Assembly (NCBI GenBank): GCA_009602735.1
Contig: WELA01006381.1
Span: 124,001 to 188,000, forward strand
Length of the DNA stretch: 64,000 nucleotides
Source: Mesotaenium endlicherianum
Lineage: Eukaryota > Streptophyta > Zygnematophyceae > Zygnematales > Mesotaeniaceae
Direction of reading: 5' to 3'
The notes below the pieces were generated by a model. That model did not search any database. It saw only the letters and a list, made by a program, of their open reading frames with translations, and had not been told where the DNA came from. Shown here piece by piece: positions 33,939 to 44,995 of this stretch; the first letter of the stretch is position 1, and each line of letters opens with the position of its first letter. The translations under genes and the position numbers were made by a program.

Positions 33939-35042
33939 TTAAGGGGTTGTTCCTGGGGCTTCAGGATCAGGAGACGGAGATCTGGACCTGGATCTGGACA
34001 GCCCTCTAGGTCTGTCAGCTGGCCTTCTAAAGAACCCTGTTTGCTCTAAAGTTGGACCTCGAGGAGAACGAAGGATGGTAGCCTGCTCTTCACCCACTTG
34101 GGTGTTGATCCCCACATAGACAGGCATTCCAGTAGGATGCTGAAATACATTGGCTAGAGGTACATGCCCCTGAGCGGAGGGGGAGGCTGGCATACCTCTG
34201 GCCCACCCGCGTGTCCCTCTTCTGGCACCCCTGTCCTCTGGGGATTTCTGTCTGTGTCTGCTGCCCAGTACAGTCAGATCAGCTTCTTCCCCTGCTTGGG
34301 CAGGTGGGCTGGGGGAGCGAGCGCGGGGTCCAGTTGTCGCCATAACGGGGATCACATTCCACACACCTGATCGTGGTTCTTTAGGAAGTGCCACTGCCTG
34401 TCCCTGGGTATCCTGAGTACCTGCTGCTGATGCTTCTCCTCTGCCTTGTTCTTCTTCCTCATCCTCCTCATCCTCCTCCTCGGAGAGAGTAGGGGTCTCG
34501 TCCACTAAGTCGTCCTGCTCCCTAGTAGACATGGAGTAGTCTACCGACCTCCCTTTCTTAGGGCGCGCTGGAGGTTGCTTGGCCTTCAGCCTACTGATAT
34601 CTATCCGGCCTGCATTCTTTGCCCATTTGACAAAGGCATGCTTTCCCTTAGAGAAGTACTCTCTTCCCCTCCTCCTATGTTCCTTGGTCTCTGCATTCAT
34701 ATTGCTCAGGCATCCATTCAGCCTGGGGTCCCAAGGGGCAATGTGAGGTGGTAGGATGAGATAGCCGTCTAGGCCATAGTGGAAGTCATCCGGTTGGGCT
34801 CGGTCACACTCCTGCTTCTTATTTGTGACGGTCATCCACCTCCAGTCTGTTGGCTGCTGGTAGTACTGGGGTCCGTGCTCAGCCTTCCTCAGTTTACACG
34901 GGAACCAGTGGGGAGAGAACATCTGCTGTCCTGCTTCCCTGGCCAAGTACTCCCAGCTCCTTCTCTCCACTTCATTGTAAGCTGGCAGTAGTGTGAGGTA
35001 GAATACCGTATCCTGAAAGCTATCGGGCCGCATGCTCACCAT
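33939..35042 (-). mobile_element. Accessory protein frame of chromovirus E (unknown function)
   Basis: This open frame of 367 codons lies downstream of the chromodomain and upstream of the 3' LTR, a position unused in ordinary chromoviruses. It has a conserved N-terminal domain of about 170 residues (NEVERRSWEYLAREAG, PTDWRWMTV, LPPHIAPWDPRLNG, YFSKGKHAFVKWA), a strongly acidic tract (EEEDEEDEEEE), and an Arg/Ser-rich tail (SRSRSRSPSPDPEAPG). A diverged relative sits at 57302-58430 in a second element, so the protein is conserved in the family. No signal peptide or membrane segment is evident, so it does not look like an envelope. The SR tail and acidic tract hint at nucleic-acid or chromatin contact, which is inference only. 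I recognise no known family. Confidence 0.75.
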
Positions 35043-35219
35043 CCGGATGAGTCTCTAATCTCCCACTATTCCTGGTATGGAGACCGGCTTGTCTTCTGGA
35101 TCATCTGCAAGGTACCGGGCCTGCTCTGCTGTATAGCCCACCATCTTAGCATAATCTTCGTAAAGGACTACACCAGTGTGTGTCTCGATGTACCTATCCA
35201 GTGCTGCAGCTCCTTCTCT

Positions 35220-35639
35220 CTATAGCAGTGTTGTCTGTTCCAGCTTGTTGATCTCCTGGGCTGCCAGCAATGCTTCCTTCAGGTTATCGAAGTTTTGGCC
35301 ACCCACCACAGTATACCTGTAAGTGGCCAAGCTCTTCTGTGTGTCCGCTTCAATCTTTTTCCTTTTCTCCTCCTCTGCCGCTGCCGCTTCTTCTTGTTGT
35401 TTCTTCCGTCTCGCCTCCTCAGCTTTCCTGAGGTTTTTCGCTTCTTGATCCTTCTTCCTCTGTGCCTCTTCTACCGCCTCTTGTTGTCTGCGGACCCTTT
35501 CTTGTTCTCTCTTGGTGAGGGGCGTCGTCGCCAGCTCCTTCTGGTATTGCTCCATTGTCCTCCTGGCTTCTTCTGCCTTGCGCTTTCTGTCCTCCTTTTG
35601 TGTGGTGGGAGCCATCCTGTACATGTAACCAGGGCACAA
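35220..35639 (-). mobile_element. Coiled-coil accessory frame of chromovirus E
   Basis: This 139-codon frame is dominated by a charged coiled coil (KRKAEEARRTMEQYQ, EEARRKKQQEEAAAAEEEK), followed by a short YRYTVVGGQNFDNLKEAL segment. It lies just upstream of the 367-codon accessory frame on the same strand. The intervening 180 bases also translate into sequence conserved with the relative near 58350-58530 (YAKMVGYT / YAMMVGYT), so the two frames may belong to one accessory gene. Function unknown. Confidence 0.6.
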
Positions 35640-36029
35640 GTTAGTAGGATATGGACCTTTGTCATAGGGATTGCAGGAAGTATGTTAGTATTAGTATAGT
35701 GGATTCGCTCCTGTTTACCTTACAGGGTGATTGCTAAAGTTGACGTAGTGCGGTGCGCTAAACATAAACATATGAATGTGTTTGAGGGTGAGTTAAGTTC
35801 CTTCCTTTCGCTCAAGGTGCTTTATGTGGGTCAGGCTGTCCCCTCTGTCACTATGCTGACACTTAGGATTCACGTAACTGTCCCTTTATCGCTCTCGCTC
35901 ACTAACTGTCATATATTTTCCCCTCCAACTTAAATGGAGACAGGACCGCCTGTCACCTTCCCGTGTCAACTGAAATGACAGTTAAGAAGGGGCTCCAACG
36001 GCCCGAAGGTGGAACCGTTTCAACGCTCC

Positions 36030-36262
36030 TTTGGCATTGGTCAAATGGTTCTTAAATTCCCAAGTGTCCCCAGAGGCATCGTAACTCTTCCATCATATGA
36101 GGTATTTCATGACATATTTAGACGATCGACGGACCGAGCGCGCGTCTAAAATCTCCTCAACCTCATATCGGTCAGAGTCGCCGTCCCTGACAGCGGGGAC
36201 CGGTCCCGGTTCGACAGGTAGCCGACCCTTGTATTCGGCTGACATGTTCAGTTTGTAAGCAT
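36030..36262 (-). mobile_element. Chromodomain of chromovirus E
   Basis: Minus-strand translation right after the integrase frame gives MSAEYKGRLPVEPGP, YEVEEILDARSV and, further on, WKSYDASGDTWE. The E-V-E-x-I-L-D start, W-K-x-Y and T-W-E are chromodomain hallmarks. It is not intact. Confidence 0.8.
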
Positions 36263-36263
36263 T

Positions 36264-37571
36264 CTAACCGACACGACGCACCACCGAATATGGACCGACC
36301 CAGACAGGGCCAAGCTTTTTTTTGACCACACCAGGGAGGTACAGGTGCTGAGAATGCAGTTTGACTAAATCGCCTTTAGAAAATGTCAGCTCCTGACGGT
36401 GTTGATTAGCGTATTTTTGTTGGTTTGCTTGGGCTCTGTGCAGATTTTGTTGGAGTTCTGACAGGGTGTCAGCAAACTCCTGAGTTAACTGGAGGGAAAT
36501 CGGGTTGTCAATCCCTTCAGGATGAGTTAAAGACTCCCCCAGCACATCTAGAGGGGACTTAGGGACTCTACCCAGGCTGAGTTCAATAGGAGTCTTGCCC
36601 GTTGACGCGTGCACCGCACTGTTGACCGCAAACTGAATTTGAGGCAGCAGGTCATCCCAATTATCTTGTTTTTGGTTAATATATGCTCTCAGAACCTCCT
36701 GCAGAACTCGATTAGTTCTTTCAGTCTGCCCATCAGTCTGAGGGTGGTTTGCTGTGCTGAGCAGCTGTTTGACTCCCATTAACCCCATTAAAGCTCTCCA
36801 GAACTTAGAGGTGAATTTTGAGTCTCTGTCTGAGATGATATTAGAAGGGAGCCCATGTTGGCATACTACATGGTTGTAAAACTGTCTCGCTGTTTCGAGT
36901 GCAGTCACTTTGACAGTTGTGGGGATAAAAATGACCATTTTTGTCAGTTTATCCACGACTACCAGTATTGAATCATGCCCGTTGGCAGTTCTTGGTAGTG
37001 AGACCACCCAGTCCATGGATATAGTTTCCCAGCGTCCAGCTGGGATGGGCAGCGGTTGCAAGAGACCTCCGGGTGGTGTGTGCCGAGACTTATTTCTCTG
37101 ACACTGGTCACAGGACTTGACATATTTCAAGACCTCCCGGGGTAACCCCTCCCAATGATAATGTTTTGCCAGTTTGCCAACAGTTTTGGCCTGCCCCAAA
37201 TGTCCACCCAGGAGACTGTCATGTGCTTGACTCAGTAAGAGAGACCTTATTTCCAAGTTATTAGGAATGACCAGCTTCAGCCTGCCTGAAGTGGTTTCAG
37301 TCACCCAGACCCCTCCCTTAAGCTTATACCCGAGTGCAGTAGCACGACACACACCAGTAGTGGGGCTGGGCTCAAATGTTGGGTCAGAAAGGTAGGCTTT
37401 CCTAAGTTGTTCAAGGAAGGACTTTTTCACCTTTAGTGAAGTGAGTGCACACAGGACTTTATCTACAGCATGCTGACTAAAGTTCCTTTCTTGCAAGTCA
37501 GGTCTTCTAGAGAGTGCGTCAGCAGGATTCAACTTCCCTGGTTTGTGGTCGATTTGGAAATCCCAGCCCAC
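36264..37571 (-). mobile_element. RNase H tail and integrase of chromovirus E
   Basis: This 435-codon frame begins in the end of RNase H (FQIDHKPGKLNPADALSRR, residues about 5-23). It continues with the HHCC zinc domain (H-D-S-L-L-G-G-H ... C-D-Q-C-Q-R-N-K), the D-D-E catalytic core (MDWVVSLP, IISDRDSKFTSKFWR, HPQTDGQTERTNR) and the C-terminal GPYSVVRRVG beta domain. Integrase inserts the cDNA. The frame is long and looks well preserved on its own, although the element is non-autonomous. Confidence 0.92.
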
Positions 37572-37573
37572 CT

Positions 37574-38959
37574 GCTGACAATGGTAGCAAGTGGATTTTG
37601 CTGAGGCTGGTCTCGGCTTAGTCCTACCACCACCTCTTCCATAGCCGCCTCGGAGGGACCACCTCTACCTCTAGACTGTATGGCATTATATTCATACTCA
37701 TATCCATCACCCTGATCATCCTCAGCCTGGTCTCCTTCAATTGCATTGTAGGAACCGTGGGGCTTTTTGACAACCTTAGACACCAAAGCATTACTCTGGC
37801 GCTTGTGATTGAACTGCTGCTGATCCCAGGCATCCGCATCCTGGATCAAGTCAGCCAGTTTCTCATACTTTTTCTTAGCAAAAGGACCAGAGACCTCGGA
37901 TTTCAAACCATACCTGAAGTATGCTATTCTATATCGTTCTGGCAAATCGGGCTGCTTCATCATGTTCTCTTGGAACTTTTGAGCAAACTCAGCAACTGAA
38001 GTGGTCAGCTTCACTGTCAGGGAGATCATCGCATAGATAGCTTTCTCCTGCTGGTTGATGACATCAAACTTCTCATGCAACTTCTCGACAAACTCTACCC
38101 ACGTAGGGTCATCGAGTTGCCGAGCCTTACGCTCGCATTTCCACTAAAGCCACCAGTCTGCGGCACTACCTTTCAGTAGCGCACCGGTGTGCCTGACCTT
38201 CTCGTAATCTTGCAGTTCTGGGTAGTTCTCCAGCCACTGCTCAACATCCGCGAGAAACTTGATCTGGTAATATTTTCTGTTTCCCTCAGGATCATATTCC
38301 TGGGGAGGTTTCGGCTTGGGCTTACTAGGCCCTCGGCCACCACCACTAGTGGTGTGAGACCCCAGTTGGTCTCTGTCCCGGAGTAGGGACATTATGATTC
38401 TTTTGTCCTCCTATTGGGACTTATACATGGTCGCCATTTGCGACTGCATCTGAACGAACAATGCTCCCAAGTCTACACTCTGGGGTGGTAGATTAGCAAA
38501 TGCAGCAGCAGCATTGGCATCTACTCGCTGAGTAGTGTCCTCAACAATCCCTCTTGCTCCTGCAGCAGCAATTCCTGCCGCATTCAGCCGGTCACGTATT
38601 TGACCTAGGGGTACATTGAGTTGTACAGCAGGAGGTGGGTTCAGAACATTGGCCCTTGATGCCATAAGTTCTTCAACAATGCGCTCGTCAGCTGGCTGTC
38701 CTTCCCTTCTTTCTGTATCTTCAGCGGCCTTTGCTAATTGTTCAGCTTCTAGCCTGGCTCTCTCCTCCTCAGCTTGCTGTGCTGCGACTGCGGCTATAGC
38801 AGCTGCCTCATCTGCTGCCTCTCTAGCTGCAGTATCTGCTACTGCTTCAGAATAGGTAGAGGTTCCCGCTACATGGCTTTCCGCCTGGTTTTCGACATTC
38901 TCGTTATCCTGGTTCTCCATGTCTCGGGAGTTGCTAGTTTGAGACCTTGACCCTACCAT
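37574..38959 (-). mobile_element. gag of chromovirus E
   Basis: The minus-strand frames carry an alanine-rich, probably helical leader (REAADEAAAIAAVAAQQAEEERARL), the gag core (KYYQIKFLADVEQWLENY, then VAEFAQKFQENMMKQPDLPERYRIAYFRYGL), a basic hinge, and a CYHC knuckle segment near 37590. This would build the particle shell. It is broken. Confidence 0.85.
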
Positions 38960-38993
38960 ACAAAGAAGACTGTGACAACTGCTCCAATACCAC

Positions 38994-39714
38994 TGAAATG
39001 AATCGACTTACCAAATAGGCGATAATCAATTAATAAAGATCTTTATATCAGCAAGTAATCTTTATGGCATTTTCCGTTAACTGGTTAAACGGCAGAGGAC
39101 AATACACTAGCAGTGAATAATACTCGTAAGTCAAATGCGAGTAAACTAGCATCAATAATGCAAATCAGTAAACTCATACATAAGCAAGGTTAGAAGACAG
39201 TGCGTATCAATGGCTTCTCGCCTTGGATTCAGATCTCTCTCAGTAAGCTGTACAAGAGAGTTGGCCTCGTTTCCGAATGCCAAACTCGAGAGCAATGCCT
39301 AGCATATGTACATGGAATGAGTTTACTGTTCAACGGCCAGTGCGATGGCACCGCCTACCCGGGAGTTAACCACGTTGGTAGGACCTCGGTTAACCAAATC
39401 CACCGCCATCTCCCATCATCCCAAATAGCCATCCACCATAGGGATGTCAGCTGGCCATTCATCTAGCATATCGTACTTAGATGCATATCAAGGCAGCTCG
39501 CTGCTACCGAGTACGGAAGTCAGCTGGCTGTCAAAGAATGTGTCAGCAAGCTGACTTAAATGGACTTCAACCTGCTGCTTCCGGCGGAGTCATTAAACTG
39601 GTATTAAATATTAAGTCCAGCAGACGGATTAATAACTAGTGTTCAGCAGGCTGAACTAAATTAACTATTATATCTAAATGAATATTATATCTACTAATAT
39701 ACTGATTCATTACA
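38994..39714 (-). repeat. 5' LTR of chromovirus E
   Basis: The 721-bp repeat is nearly identical to 33123-33831, with a few substitutions and a short extra segment near 39620-39635. The primer site lies immediately to its left on the + strand map. Confidence 0.93.
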
Positions 39715-40398
39715 GTAGAGGGTTAAGACAACGCTGATTTTGTATGCATGCACCTGCTCTATTAAAGTGTTCTAAGCTGCTGCCTCAGTGTCGCTTTGAT
39801 GGACTCATGCTGCCCTGTTGCGTATTCTTAGCTTGTTGCTGCTCTATTCCGCAGTTTCCCCGCAATTCCACTTCTTGCAGCTTAATTGTATGCTGTTCCT
39901 CTCGTGCTGCGATATTTTTTATGGGACTGCTTAATGGGGCTTATACATTATCATCTATTATGCAGTTCCCTTGCAATTTCCCTTATTGCTGCTTTACTGC
40001 ATGCTGTTCCTCTCATGCTGCGTTGGTTCATATGGACCTACTTTATGGGGCTGGTACATTATGAAGTGCTGCAGTGCTGCTTCTGTTTTATACGCTGCTT
40101 ATATAATTTGGTTTTTGCTGTTGTTTTTTTATTATTGCTTTGGTTGAAGAATGGATGCTGTATTTACGATTCAATTTTGTCTTCTTCTTCCTTAGCTCCT
40201 TTGCTTTCTGTTGTGCTTCTCTTATATGCTGCTGCTTTGTAGACTGCGTTATGTTGAAGGTGCTTTGCAGCTTGTCATCTTGGGTGGCAGATTTTTAAAT
40301 AATCTTTGCTGTCTTAGCCTTATGGTGTTGCTAAGGTAGCAGACTGAATCTTTTGGTTGAGTGCTGCCAGCTTTTTCAACTCTTCCTTCATGTCATCA

Positions 40399-41331
40399 CA
40401 AGTGAAAGAGGGGTTGAAGTGCATGGTGGCCAGGGATGCGTGGAGCCAATACAATGACGCACTATCTGGCGAGGAGTGGGCCAAGTGCAACAAGAGAACT
40501 CAATGCGTCAATGTTGCAAATTTTTGGAAGAAGACGGAGAAGATCATTGGGCTGGCTGAGCCCATTGTGCAGCTACTTTGACTGTGTGATGGGGTCCAGC
40601 CTGTCATAGACCTGGTGTGGGACACGTTATGTGCCTATGTGAGGTTCATAAGGAAGCTGCCTGGCTTCACAGCTGCTGAGAAACAATTCTTTGTGGACCT
40701 CGTACAAGGTAAGTGGGACTTTTTCCACTCACCTATGCATGCTGCTGGCTATGTGCTGCACCCTCTCTACCAAGACCAGTCCTAGCACAGTATTAAGGAG
40801 GTTAAGGCTGGGTGGAATCAGATTTTAGAGAGGCTTGTGCCACATAAGGATGACGGGTAACGCATCAAGGAGCAGCTGAGGCTGTATCAAGCTAAGTCAG
40901 GAAGTTTTGCTGCTTCTGATGCTGATGATGATAGCACAACACTCAATGGTCCAGCATGGTGGCATGAGTATGGCTCTAGCACTCCAGAGTTGCAAGAGCT
41001 TGCCATGAAGGTCTTAGGGTTGTGCACATCCTCTAGCTCCTGTGAGAGGAACTGGTCAGAGTACAATTTAGTGCACAATAAGAAGCGAAACCGTGCAATT
41101 CAGGCTAGGGCAGAGAAATTGGTCATGGTGCATTCTAACCTCCAATTGTTGGAAGGCAAGACGTATGCTGGTAAAGCTCCTGTGCCTGGTAGGTTCATTG
41201 AGGCATACATACAGGCAGAGCAAGGGGCTTCTGAGAACCCCGATGAGGATGCATTAGGTAGCATGTCACCTCCCCCCTTCGAGGAGCCAGAGTACTTTTT
41301 GGAAGATGATGTTCTTCCACGTGACCAGTAG
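40399..41331 (+). pseudogene. hAT transposase, C-terminal part with dimerisation domain
   Basis: This resumes the hAT transposase after the chromovirus insertion. A CACAAG acceptor-like border precedes VKEGLKCMVARDAW. The frame runs through ANFWKKTEKIIGLAEPIVQLL and VRFIRKLPGFTAAEKQFF to the hAT C-terminal dimerisation motif (LQELAMKVLGLCTSSSSCERNWSEYNLVH, here about 40988-41074), where C-E-R-N-W is the usual plant variant. It ends with an acidic tail, stop at 41331. Three in-frame stops lie between about 40579 and 40860, so it is a pseudogene. Together with 30615-32900 it accounts for most of a typical 650-700 residue transposase. Confidence 0.85.
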
Positions 41332-41597
41332 GGTAGATGTGGACACTGAATATAGTGTGTATGTGAGTATTTGAGTGTCATATTGGTTGGCAAAGTAGGC
41401 ATCAGATTCTTTTTCAGCACATTGTACAATATTATATTAACATGTTTATGTTCATACTCTACATGCATCATATGCTGTTGCTTGTGTAATGCTCTGTTTC
41501 TGTAGGGGGCTGCTTTATACTAAGTACATCACTAACACTAGATGGCCTGGAGGGGCCCATATGGCCCATATGTCATATTTTTGCCCAATTACTTGGC

Positions 41598-42300
41598 TGA
41601 AATGAATTGATTAGGCGATTAACAATTAATGAAGATCTTTATATCAGCAAGTAACCTTTATGATATTTTCTGTTAATTGATTAAACAGCAAAGACAACAC
41701 ACTAGCAGTGGACAATACTCGCAAGTCAAATGGAATTAAACTAGCATCAATATGCAATCAGTATACTCATACATAAGCAAGGTTAGAAGACAATGCATAT
41801 CAATCGCTTCTCGCCTTGGATTCAGATCTCTCTCCGTAAGCTGTACTAGAGAGTTGGCCTCGTTTTCGAATGCCAAACTTGAGAGTAATACCTAGCATAT
41901 GTACATGGAATGAGTTACTGTTCAACGGCCAATGCGATGGCACCGCCTACCCGGGGGTTAACCACGTTGGTAGGACCTCGGTTAACCAAATCCACCGCCA
42001 TCTCCCATCATCCCGAATCGCCATCCATCCTAAGGATGTCATCGGGCCATTCATCTAGCACACCACACTTAGATGCATATCTAGGCAGTTCGCTGCTACC
42101 GAGTACGGAAGTCAGCTGGCTGTCAAAGAATGTGTCAGCAAGTTGACCTAAGTTGACTCCAGCCTGCTGCTCCCGGCTGAATCATTAAACTGAGTATTTT
42201 ATAAGGTCCAGCAGACTCAATATTAACTAAAGTTCAGCAGGCTGAACTTATTTAACTATTATATTTAAATGAATGTCTACCAACATACTGATTCATTTCA
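41598..42300 (-). repeat. Solo LTR of chromovirus E family inside piggyBac 1
   Basis: This 703-bp sequence aligns with the chromovirus E LTRs and is flanked by the perfect duplication TTGGC (41593-41597 and 42301-42305). No interior remains. Confidence 0.95.
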
Positions 42301-42479
42301 TTGGCGCGTTGGCACATGCTTGGTATTCTTTAATATTTAATAGTTTTTTGTGAAAATAGTCTCACACGGTAGCGTACATCACAAGGTACCTGCCATTAAA
42401 TTGCGAGAAGCAAGCGACAAATTGCGCGTATGGGGGGTCATTTTCCGTTCGGGTCAGAAATCAATTTCATCGAACAGAA

Positions 42480-43972
42480 GTGCCTCTGAACAGCATGAAA
42501 CAGATCCTTCTTTTTTGTATGTCTTCTTGCATTTTCGCCATGGCTGACGACGACAGCTCTCGCGATGTTTTATTAGGGTGTATGATCTTAGTACCGGCCG
42601 TGTTCTTTGGCCGGACATGGGCGTATGACCATTTTAAGGGCAATTGTGAGGACAATTTCTTAGGCGGAGATGTGAAGAAGAAGTGTGAGCCAAAGAAGGG
42701 TCAAGAGGATAGTTACACCCTTTTTGTCCCTTATGACAAGGCTAGACCAAAGTATATGAAGTCTTTTCTTGTCGCGAATCTAAGGGACTAATCTGTGGGC
42801 TTTGAGAAGGTTAGTGTAGGTGTTAACGAACGGACTTCCGAAGAGATCCAACCGAATTCAACCTGACTCTTAGACTTTATTCTGAGAGTCCCAAACAGCT
42901 ATTCTTGACGTTGAGATGCATGATGAGGAAGACCTCACTCCCCTGAGCTTAGTTGACAGCCAGGCTACTGAATTTGAGGCCCCTAGAAAGAGAGGTAGGC
43001 CATCTGGAACTGGAAGTAGGAATATCACAGCTCCTGCTTTCAGGAGCAAGTTTACGAGGAAGATCAAGAAGGCTAGCATGAGTGAGAAGGGCAAAAGAAT
43101 AACATTAGATTTTGACTCCGATGCCAGCAGTGATGAGCTTGAAGAGAGCTCATCCGAGGACGAAGAACATGACAATGTTCCAGTTGCTGTCAGCATCGTG
43201 GAAGTGGAGGAGGAGACCAAGGAGGAAGAAGCTGAAGAAGTGTAGGACTGGCAGCTAGCAGCTGCTGGACATTCCTATGATGAGGAGCTCCTGCAACTGA
43301 GTAAGAGCAATCACCATGGCCTAATTGGCATCTCGGACAAAAGGTTCCAAGCTCTCTCTCCATTTGGAGTGTCTTGTTTGCTCATGCCTAATTGGTTCTT
43401 TAAGCAGCTAGCTGTTGAGATTAATAAGTACACACTATAGCTTGTAGAAGGATGCAGTTGATCAATTTGATGCTATGTGTCTAGCTAGTAACTATAGCAC
43501 TGAGAGGGTGTTGGTGAATAGGAAGTGGTGGCATAAGGCCTACTGGGGAATCTTTGATGGCTTGCTTGCTAATGTGTTCACCTTGTACAAGATGGCACAT
43601 CCCGACGAAAACAGGTGCGACAAGTACTTGGAGAATATGGATGCCGTGTGCAACTTCAACCATCCCCATGATGAAGGCCCTAGCAAGGTGGTGACCCGGA
43701 CTGCCCTAGCCCCAACTGTTGCAAGTGGAAGGTGGACTCAGAGGCATTTTCCTGCAAAGGTGAAGGATAGGGAGCGATGCGTAGTGTCTAAAGCTGGCAC
43801 TTTTGGGCATCGTGCTACTGGCTTGAGAGCTCCTAAGGTTCACTTCATGTGTGAGCCTTGCAATGTATTCTTATGCCCTTTTAAGTGCTTTCAGAGGTAT
43901 CATACAAAGAGGCAGAGAGACCATCTTGATGTTGGAGATAAGAGGGAGGTTAGGGATAGTGGGCAGAACTAG
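42480..43972 (+). pseudogene. piggyBac 1 transposase fragments
   Basis: The N-terminal portion (42480-42791) shares FGR-x-WA and VKKKCE segments with piggyBac 2. An acidic linker follows (42916-43245: KRGRPSGTGSRNI, SSEDEEHDN), then LMPNWFFKQLAVEINKY of the start of the DDE fold (about 43382-43432). The sequence passes directly to DQFDAMCLASNYS and RKWWHKAYWGIFDGLLANVFTLYKM near the C-terminal end of the fold, so the block with the first two catalytic aspartates is missing. The cysteine-rich C-terminal domain is well kept (CEPCNVFLCPFKCFQRYH, about 43852-43905). piggyBac transposases excise precisely at TTAA. Stops and frame changes make this a pseudogene. Confidence 0.85.
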
Positions 43973-44704
43973 GCGATAACGCGCGCTTTTTGTGGATTTT
44001 ATCAGACTTCTATTTTGTGCTATACTAATTGCATTTGCTTCTTGCTATGTCTATAAAGTAGTAGTATGACTTTGGTTAGCCCATCTTTATTATTTTTTTT
44101 CTGGAAATAAAAAATTTATCATGTTTGTCCCTAAAATATGCTGAAATGACTTATTTAATTCATTTTTTAATTAAAGAAATTAAACAAAATAGTCCTAAAA
44201 AAAACTACAAATTTATATAGCGTAGTCCTAAGTTTCATGTTCAAAGACCTTGTGTTGAGCTTGATAGGGTGTTTTTGGTGAAGCTGATGACACATTTCTT
44301 GTTGGGCCATGCAAATAGCAAGGGGCCAAATAAGACCCCCAGTTCCCAAATGCTACAACTTCTAGGATATTGAAGTTCTAAGTCTGAAAATTATAAGCAC
44401 CCTCCTCACCCATATAGGCACCTGTGGCACAAATCGGGACCTCTAGAATTAAGTCAAGTGTAAGTGGTAGTCATTCAAAGTATGCAATTTTGTCGATCGA
44501 TTTTTGGAAAAAAGTTTTGAAGTTTTTTGGGCAGAAAAAATCCTCTTGGAAAAAAAAGCATAGTGATTGTGATATGACCGTCTAGAATCCATAAGAGACA
44601 AGTCATTTGGACCACTAATGAGCTTTGAGAATTTTTTATAGTGCAGGTAGTTGTTTAGTTTTTAGTTGGGCCAAAGAGCATACATTCCGTTGGGCCATCT
44701 AGTG

Positions 44705-44995
44705 TTAAGTTGACGCTGGTTTTGTACGTATTATAATGTTTAATGCTGCCGCTATAGTGTTGCTTTGGTTGACTTATGCTGGCCTATATTGAGCTGTGTA
44801 TCCTTAGCCACTTACAAGTATGCAGTTCCCCTCGTTGTTGCTGTTGTGTACGTTCTTCCTCTCGTATATGTGACTATTTGAAAGCAATGTAGGCATCAGA
44901 CTCTTTTTCAGCAGATTGTGCAATGTTTCATTAACATGTTCAAGTTCATACTCTACGTGCACCATATAACTTGTATGAGGTGCATGAGGTTGCAA
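44705..44995 (+). repeat. Second, shortened copy of hAT 3' non-coding sequence
   Basis: Bases 44705-44860 match 39720-39900 (GACGCTGGTTTTGTA, TTGCTTTGGTTGACTTATGCTG), and 44885-44990 match 41390-41475 (GTAGGCATCAGACTCTTTTTCAGCA). The sequence preceding the piggyBac (41467-41525) likewise matches 33063-33117. The hAT element therefore carries a tandem duplication in which the second unit lacks the transposase part. Confidence 0.75.

Larger units (their letters stand above)
33123..39714 (-). mobile_element. Chromovirus E, 6.6 kb, with accessory frames after the chromodomain
   Basis: This is a minus-strand LTR element inserted in the hAT transposon. LTRs are 38994-39714 (5' in element sense) and 33123-33831 (3'). 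The primer site GCTCCAATACCA (+ strand, about 38981-38992) is tRNA-iMet-type. Flanks ATAGA (33118-33122) and GTAGA (39715-39719) differ at one base. Parts seen in element order are gag with a CCHC knuckle, the tail of RNase H, integrase, a chromodomain, and two accessory frames of unknown function. Protease and the polymerase core are not seen, so the copy is non-autonomous. LTRs differ at a few per cent by eye, indicating moderate age. About five breaks are visible. Confidence 0.92.
41536..44704 (+). mobile_element. piggyBac element 1, internally deleted
   Basis: The 12-bp terminal inverted repeats are perfect: CACTAGATGGCC at 41536 and GGCCATCTAGTG ending 44704. The flanks are CTAA (41532-41535) and TTAA (44705-44708), the TTAA target duplication typical of piggyBac with one change. 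It inserted into the hAT transposon. It contains a solo LTR (41598-42300) and fragments of a transposase that lack the whole catalytic core, so it is non-autonomous. Confidence 0.92.

Noticed and set aside
33939-35042. Envelope gene in the post-integrase position
   Set aside because: There is no signal peptide, transmembrane segment or furin-like site. The acidic and Arg/Ser-rich composition points to a nuclear or RNA-binding protein instead.
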